Positions 33,107 through 37,043 of a stretch of 37,043 nt of DNA are shown in pieces (the first letter of the stretch is position 1; the number at the start of each line of letters is the position of its first letter). Origin of the DNA: Collimonas silvisoli (GTDB lineage: Bacteria; Pseudomonadota; Gammaproteobacteria; Burkholderiales; Burkholderiaceae_D); contig NZ_JAGQEG010000060.1 in NCBI RefSeq assembly GCF_018305005.1, positions 1 through 37,043 on the forward strand, written 5' to 3'. The notes under the pieces are model-generated. The model made no database searches. It had not been told where the DNA came from and saw only the letters and a program-made list of their open reading frames with translations. A program made the position numbers and the translations under genes.

Positions 33107-33427
33107 ATGCAGACTCTATTTAAACAACAGACGCATACCATGACGGCCGGCAGCACCTTGTCCGGCGTTACCGACAGTCACTTAACCTTGCGCGTAGTCA
33201 GCGGCCGTGTCTGGGTTACCTTTGAAGGACAGCCGGAAGACCATTGGCTGCATGCGGGCCGCTCGCTGAGGCTGCTGCCTGGCCGCATGGTGGTGGTCGA
33301 GGCGGACCCGGGAAATAGCCGGATTACCCTGAACCGCAAGCCGCAACGCGGCGGGATGACTGTGTTGCGTCTGATGCTGGCGCGTCTGCGCGGCCTCGAT
33401 TTCCATCCTGCGACGAGCGTTTCATGA
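33107..33427 (+). CDS. DUF2917-domain protein
   Basis: A 106-residue protein of the DUF2917 family. Its cupin-like beta-rich core is visible as LTLRVVSGRVWVTFEGQPED (residues 25-44) and HAGRSLRLLPGRMVVVEA. No function is established. Family members are recurrently found next to MocR regulators and LysE exporters in Betaproteobacteria, as far as I recall. The next gene starts within its stop codon (ATGA overlap). A second Met at codon 12 (33140) is an alternative start. Confidence 0.82.
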   Translation: MQTLFKQQTHTMTAGSTLSGVTDSHLTLRVVSGRVWVTFEGQPEDHWLHAGRSLRLLPGRMVVVEADPGNSRITLNRKPQRGGMTVLRLMLARLRGLDFHPATSVS

Positions 33428-34020
33428 TGCTGGAGACCTTGCTGCCGCTGGCCGTATTCGCCTTCGTGTCGTCGATCACGCCGGGGCCGAACAACATCAT
33501 GCTGACTTCTTCCGGCATCATGTTCGGCTTCAACCGCACCATCCCGCACATGCTCGGCGTTACCTTCGGTTTCGGCGTGATGCTGGTGCTGTGCGCAGCC
33601 GGCATCGGCGGCCTGGTGCTGGCCTTGCCATCGATTCACGTGATCCTGAAAACCCTGGGCTCGGCCTATTTACTGTATCTGGCCTGGAAGCTGCGCCATA
33701 TGTCTTTCAAATCGGAAGTCGGCAGCAGCCATAGACCGATGACCTTCCTCGGTGCGGCGGCATTTCAAGCGGCCAATCCGAAAGCCTGGATCATGGCGAT
33801 CACCAGCGCTTCGGCATTTATGCCGCCGCTGCAGCCGATCTGGCTGTCGATTGCCATCTATTGCATGGTGTTCTGCGTCATCAACCTGCCGTGCGTGAGC
33901 GTCTGGGCCGGCGCCGGTTCGGTCTTGCGGCGCTACCTGGCGCAGCCTCTGTGGCAGCGCGTGTTTTGTACGGTGATGGTGTTGTTGACGATCTATTCCG
34001 CGGTTTCGATCTGGCTTTGA
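33424..34020 (+). CDS. LysE/RhtB-family amino acid exporter
   Basis: Inner-membrane exporter, 198 residues with about six hydrophobic helices. The family signature SSITPGPNNIMLTSSG lies at residues 16-31, followed by FGFNRTIPHMLGVTFGFG, and AFQAANPKAWIMAITS is the usual central motif. It is translationally coupled to the DUF2917 gene by a four-base overlap. Substrate unknown; RhtB-type members export neutral or basic amino acids. Regulation by the divergent MocR protein is likely. Confidence 0.92.
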   Translation: MMLETLLPLAVFAFVSSITPGPNNIMLTSSGIMFGFNRTIPHMLGVTFGFGVMLVLCAAGIGGLVLALPSIHVILKTLGSAYLLYLAWKLRHMSFKSEVGSSHRPMTFLGAAAFQAANPKAWIMAITSASAFMPPLQPIWLSIAIYCMVFCVINLPCVSVWAGAGSVLRRYLAQPLWQRVFCTVMVLLTIYSAVSIWL

Positions 34021-34067
34021 TTTTGGCTCCGCTTTTTGCTCCGATAACCATTCGAAAGACAAGCGCC

Positions 34068-34946
34068 ATGACGGACGAATCCAAGGGCATGTGGCTGGGG
34101 CTGGTCGGCGTGGCGGTATTCAGCCTGACCCTGCCGTTTACCCGGATGGCGGTGGCCGAACTGAATCCGGTGTTTGTCGCATTCGGCCGGGCCGTGGTGG
34201 CGGCCTTATGTTCCATGCTGCTGCTGTGGAAGCTGAAAGCAACACTGCCAACCGCTGCGCAATGGAAAGCACTGGCGGTGACAGCCTTGGGCGTGGTGAT
34301 CGGCTTTCCTGTGTTTTCCTCGGTGGCGATGCGCTATGTGCCAGCAGCGCACGGCGCCATCGTGCTCGGCATCTTGCCGCTGGCGACCGCCATGGTTGGC
34401 GCCTTGCGGTTTGGCGAACGGCCCTCGGCCGGATTCTGGATTGCCGCCGTAATCGGCAGTGCCATTGTTATCGTTTTCGCACTAAGCCAGGGTGGCGGTG
34501 GTTTACAGCTCGCTGACCTGGCCTTGCTGGCGGCAGTGGCGGCGGCTGCCATGGGCTACGCGGAAGGCGGGCGCTTGTCGCAAACCATGGGCGGGCAGCA
34601 AGTCATCGCCTGGGCGCTGCTATTGGCTTTGCCGATCGTGCTACCGATAACCGTGTGGCTAGGCTGGCGTTACGGGGTTAACGCTTCGCCCAAGGCCTGG
34701 CTCGGATTCGCCTACGTATCGTTGTTCTCGATGTTTATCGGTTTCTTCTTTTGGTACAAGGGCCTGGCGCTGGGCGGGATTGCGCGGGTTGGCCAGGTGC
34801 AATTATTGCAGCCGTTCCTGACCTTGCTGGGTGCGGCGCTGTTGCTGGACGAGGCTCTCGACGGCAGCAATCTGCTGTTTGCGCTGGCAGTGCTGATAGT
34901 GGTGGCGTTTGGCCGCAAGATGGCGGTGCGGCGGCAGGCGGCCTAA
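34068..34946 (+). CDS. EamA/DMT-family transporter
   Basis: A 292-residue membrane protein with ten hydrophobic segments forming two EamA repeats (about residues 8-135 and 145-285). LPFTRMAVAELNPVFVAFGR and LLQPFLTLLGAALLLDEAL are typical of the family. ATG 34068 lies 48 bases after the LysE-family gene, so both are probably in one operon. A longer upstream frame overlapping lysE is not credible. Likely an exporter of an amino acid or metabolite; substrate unknown. Confidence 0.9.
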   Translation: MTDESKGMWLGLVGVAVFSLTLPFTRMAVAELNPVFVAFGRAVVAALCSMLLLWKLKATLPTAAQWKALAVTALGVVIGFPVFSSVAMRYVPAAHGAIVLGILPLATAMVGALRFGERPSAGFWIAAVIGSAIVIVFALSQGGGGLQLADLALLAAVAAAAMGYAEGGRLSQTMGGQQVIAWALLLALPIVLPITVWLGWRYGVNASPKAWLGFAYVSLFSMFIGFFFWYKGLALGGIARVGQVQLLQPFLTLLGAALLLDEALDGSNLLFALAVLIVVAFGRKMAVRRQAA

Positions 34947-35101
34947 ACCCGCATGGCAAAATCTCAAGCCAGGCTTTCGCAAACTTGACGGTAAGTGAGA
35001 TAATCGCTCATTGGCCGTATCAAACCGGCTGTATCTCATTTATCCCGTCATTGTTGCTGGCGCCAAAAGCGTCGACAAATGATCTTTTTTCGGAGTGTCA
35101 G

Positions 35102-35560
35102 ATGTCTGTATATGAAAAGTTGCAAGCCCTGAATATCACATTGCCTGCGGTAGCCGCACCCGCTGCCGCTTACGTGATGTACGCCCAAAGCGGCAATACG
35201 GTTTACCTGTCCGGTCACCTGTCAAAGAAAGACGGCAAGATCTGGGTCGGCCAATTGGGCAAGGACATTACTACCGAAGAAGCCAAGCTGGCCGCGCGCG
35301 GCATTGCGGTTGACCTGATCGCGACCTTGCAAGCAGCTTGCGGCGGCGATCTGAAGCGCGTCAAGCGCGTCGTCAAACTGATGAGCCTGGTCAATTCAAC
35401 ACCTGATTTTATCGAGCAGCATCTGGTCACCAACGGCGCTTCCGAATTGATCGGCGAAGTGTTTGGCGAGCAGGGCAAGCATGCCCGTTCGGCATTTGGC
35501 GTAGCGCAGCTGCCGTTGGGCGCCTGCGTGGAAATTGAAATGATTGCTGAAATAGAGTAG
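35102..35560 (+). CDS. RidA-family (YjgF) protein
   Basis: 152 residues of the longer RidA subfamily typified by TdcF-like proteins. It has VYLSGHLSKKDGKIWVGQLG, EEAKLAARGIAVDLIATLQ, VKLMSLVNSTPDF, and HARSAFGVAQLPLGACVEIEM, where the Arg in HARSAFG is the conserved catalytic/imine-binding arginine. RidA hydrolyses reactive enamine/imine intermediates released by PLP enzymes, which suits the aminotransferase encoded next and the amino acid theme of the region. ATG 35102 has CGGAG upstream. Confidence 0.92.
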   Translation: MSVYEKLQALNITLPAVAAPAAAYVMYAQSGNTVYLSGHLSKKDGKIWVGQLGKDITTEEAKLAARGIAVDLIATLQAACGGDLKRVKRVVKLMSLVNSTPDFIEQHLVTNGASELIGEVFGEQGKHARSAFGVAQLPLGACVEIEMIAEIE

Positions 35561-35658
35561 TCCGCACAACGTAGCGGCATAGTCCTGGTAGCGCTATCCG
35601 CTGCCAGCCCAGGAGACGGCAGATCATAAAAACCGCAGGCTGTTGCAATATGCATCCG

Positions 35659-35672
35659 GCTCCGGCCGGAGC
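35659..35672. promoter_or_regulatory. Perfect 14-bp palindrome upstream of the aminotransferase gene
   Basis: GCTCCGGCCGGAGC is fully self-complementary and lies 45 bases upstream of the aminotransferase ATG, in the 157-base gap after the RidA-family gene. It is a possible operator. High-GC genomes produce such palindromes by chance, so support is modest. Confidence 0.3.
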
Positions 35673-35717
35673 GATTGGCGACAGTCTCTCAGAACAAGAT
35701 CACTTGAAGAGAATAGT

Positions 35718-36911
35718 ATGAAAATCGAAAATCCAACGCCGCTGCAATGGCATTTTTCGCAGCGCGCACAGAAGTTGCAAAGTTCGGCCATCCGCGAAAT
35801 CCTCAAGATCACCATGCGTCCGGAAATCATTTCCTTCGCCGGTGGCCTGCCGTCGCCGGCTACGTTCCCGGTCGAACCGTTGAAAGCGGCGTTTGACAAG
35901 GTGCTGTCGCTGCAAGGCAAGGTAGCCTTGCAATACGGTCCGACCGACGGTTACGGGCCGCTGCGCGAGTGGGTGGCCAATTCCTTGTCGACCAGCGACG
36001 CCAAGATCATGGCGAATCAAGTCATGATGACTTCCGGTTCGCAACAGGGCCTGGATTTGCTGGGTAAGGTATTGATCGACGAAGGCAGCAAGGTGCTGGT
36101 CGAAACCCCTAGTTATCTGGGCGCTTTGCAAGCGTTCTCGCTGTACGGCCCTGAGTTCGTTTCGTTGCCTAGCGACGAAGGCGGTTTGATCCCGGAAACC
36201 GTGGCAACCCTGGGACAGGGCGCGCGCATGTTGTATGCGCTGCCGAATTTTCAGAATCCTACCGGCCGTACTTTGTCGGTAGAACGTCGTCACGCTTTGG
36301 TGGATATCTGTGCGCGGCTCGGTTTGCCGCTGATCGAGGACGATCCTTACGGCGCACTCAGTTATCGCGCTGAACCGCTGCCTAAGATGCTGAGCATGAA
36401 TCCGGGCGGGGTGATTTACATGGGATCGTTCTCCAAGATCCTGACGCCGGGAATCCGCCTGGGCTACGTGGTAGCGCCGCGGCCGCTGATCGAAAAGCTG
36501 GAGCAAGCCAAACAAGCTACCGATCTGCATACCGCCCAGCTGACGCAGATGGTGGTGTACGAGACCATCAAAGACGGCTTCCTCGATCAGCATATTCCAA
36601 CCATCCGCAAATTGTATTCGGATCAATGCGACGCCATGCTGGATGCGCTGAAAACCTATTTTCCAAGCGGTACCAGCTGGACCAAGCCGGAAGGCGGCAT
36701 GTTTATCTGGGTGACCTTGCCCAAGCATATCGACAGCGTCAAGCTGCTGGCGGAAGCGGTGGAACAGCACGTGGCGTTCGTGCCGGGCGGACCGTTCTAT
36801 GGCAATACGCCGGAGCAGCATACCTTGCGCCTGAGTTTCGTTACCGTGCCGCCGGCCAAGATACGCGAAGGAATTGAGCGGCTGGGCAAATTGATTGCGT
36901 CGAAACTTTGA
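35718..36911 (+). CDS. PLP-dependent aminotransferase, LysN / 2-aminoadipate type
   Basis: 397-residue fold-type I aminotransferase. It has FAGGLPSPATFP near residue 42, LQYGPTDGYGPLREWV, TSGSQQGLDLLGKVLI, the Asp in LIEDDPYGALSY, the PLP lysine Lys240 in GSFSKILTPGIRLGYV, and the substrate Arg region HTLRLSFV. The family includes 2-aminoadipate, branched-chain and aromatic aminotransferases, so the substrate is open. ATG 35718 has AAGAGAA upstream. A RidA-family gene precedes it, consistent with imine management of its reaction. Confidence 0.92.
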   Translation: MKIENPTPLQWHFSQRAQKLQSSAIREILKITMRPEIISFAGGLPSPATFPVEPLKAAFDKVLSLQGKVALQYGPTDGYGPLREWVANSLSTSDAKIMANQVMMTSGSQQGLDLLGKVLIDEGSKVLVETPSYLGALQAFSLYGPEFVSLPSDEGGLIPETVATLGQGARMLYALPNFQNPTGRTLSVERRHALVDICARLGLPLIEDDPYGALSYRAEPLPKMLSMNPGGVIYMGSFSKILTPGIRLGYVVAPRPLIEKLEQAKQATDLHTAQLTQMVVYETIKDGFLDQHIPTIRKLYSDQCDAMLDALKTYFPSGTSWTKPEGGMFIWVTLPKHIDSVKLLAEAVEQHVAFVPGGPFYGNTPEQHTLRLSFVTVPPAKIREGIERLGKLIASKL

Positions 36912-36989
36912 TGCCGATGTAAGTATCTTTGCAAGCGCCTATGGCCTATTCATCAGGCGTCAGGCCAGCCGAAAAAAAGCCGACTTGAA

Positions 36990-37043
36990 TGAACTGAACC
37001 CCAAAAGTTGGACACCAACTTTGGGGGTTTTTCATTGGCGAAA
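36990..37043 (+). mobile_element. Probable terminal inverted repeat and leader of an IS3-family insertion sequence, cut by the window edge
   Basis: The last 54 bases begin TGAACTGAACCCC, then hold a stem AACCCCAAAAGTTGG (36997-37011) / CCAACTTTGGGGGTT (37015-37029) with one wobble pair, then TTTTTCATTGGCGAAA. IS3-family ends of the TGAACTG(A)CCCC-AAAGTTGGACA type look like this, and transposase orfA would start just beyond the edge. Alternatively it is simply a plus-strand terminator for the aminotransferase gene, which the hairpin plus T-run would also serve as. Confidence 0.5.

Noticed and set aside
33861-34067. Upstream extension of the EamA transporter into the lysE-family gene
   Set aside because: It is out of frame within lysE-family coding sequence and would place polar Arg-rich sequence before the first membrane helix. 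ATG 34068 fits the family.
34751-35101. Upstream extension of the RidA-family gene
   Set aside because: It runs through the end of the EamA gene in another frame. The RidA fold and ribosome-binding site both support ATG 35102.
1-37043. tRNA, rRNA genes or a CRISPR array
   Set aside because: I found no cloverleaf-like segments, ribosomal RNA sequence or regularly spaced repeats when reading the window.

Overview
The window looks like a chromosomal segment of a betaproteobacterium of the Oxalobacteraceae type (Collimonas / Herbaspirillum / Janthinobacterium relatives). This rests on remembered protein similarity, high-GC coding style and gene content; no 16S or other marker is present. It carries about 36 protein genes, no rRNA or tRNA gene that I can see, and no CRISPR array. 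The right edge appears to hold the first bases of an IS3-like insertion sequence.

Layout. (1) 0.1-2.5 kb: an ECF sigma factor with a long C-terminal extension, followed by a DGPF/YCII protein and a VOC (PhnB-like) protein. (2) 2.5-6.5 kb: a small glycine-zipper lipoprotein, a class I fructose-bisphosphate aldolase convergent with a probable pyrophosphate-dependent phosphofructokinase, and an orphan periplasmic sugar-binding protein. (3) 6.8-10.8 kb, minus strand: a lone GspE/PilB ATPase, a spermidine-synthase-like methyltransferase, a deoxyinosine glycosylase and a Crp/Fnr regulator. (4) 11.1-20.3 kb, plus strand: a compact operon with an acyl-CoA synthetase, all five parts of a branched-chain-amino-acid-type ABC importer, a PaaK-like protein and an SDR oxidoreductase. 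It is probably an uptake-and-CoA-activation pathway for an organic acid, possibly controlled by the divergent Crp protein.

(5) 20.4-23.7 kb, minus strand: a visibly AT-richer four-gene operon with overlapping or touching ends. It encodes a small two-TM membrane protein, an Lgt paralogue lacking canonical active-site residues, a Sel1-like exported protein and a radical SAM enzyme resembling the tetraether/membrane-spanning-lipid synthase (Tes / MJ0619 / Mss) family. This is the best candidate for an undescribed system: a membrane-lipid or lipoprotein modification locus that looks horizontally acquired.

(6) 24.1-27.6 kb: a SlyB-like lipoprotein, then an XRE-cupin regulator divergent from kbl and an SDR-type threonine dehydrogenase (threonine to glycine and acetyl-CoA), with a perfect palindrome between them. 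(7) 27.6-29.3 kb: an arsenic operon that shows decay: an LMW-PTP-type arsC, an aquaporin with an apparent internal deletion, a 33-codon remnant of a glutaredoxin-type arsC, and arsR. Its promoter and a likely ArsR operator can be read. (8) 29.5-31.5 kb: htpG with a sigma-32-like promoter. (9) 31.5-36.9 kb: a MocR-type regulator divergent from a DUF2917 / LysE / EamA exporter cluster, with repeated TGTATTGG boxes between them, followed by a RidA-family protein and a LysN-like aminotransferase. This section looks devoted to amino acid export and turnover.
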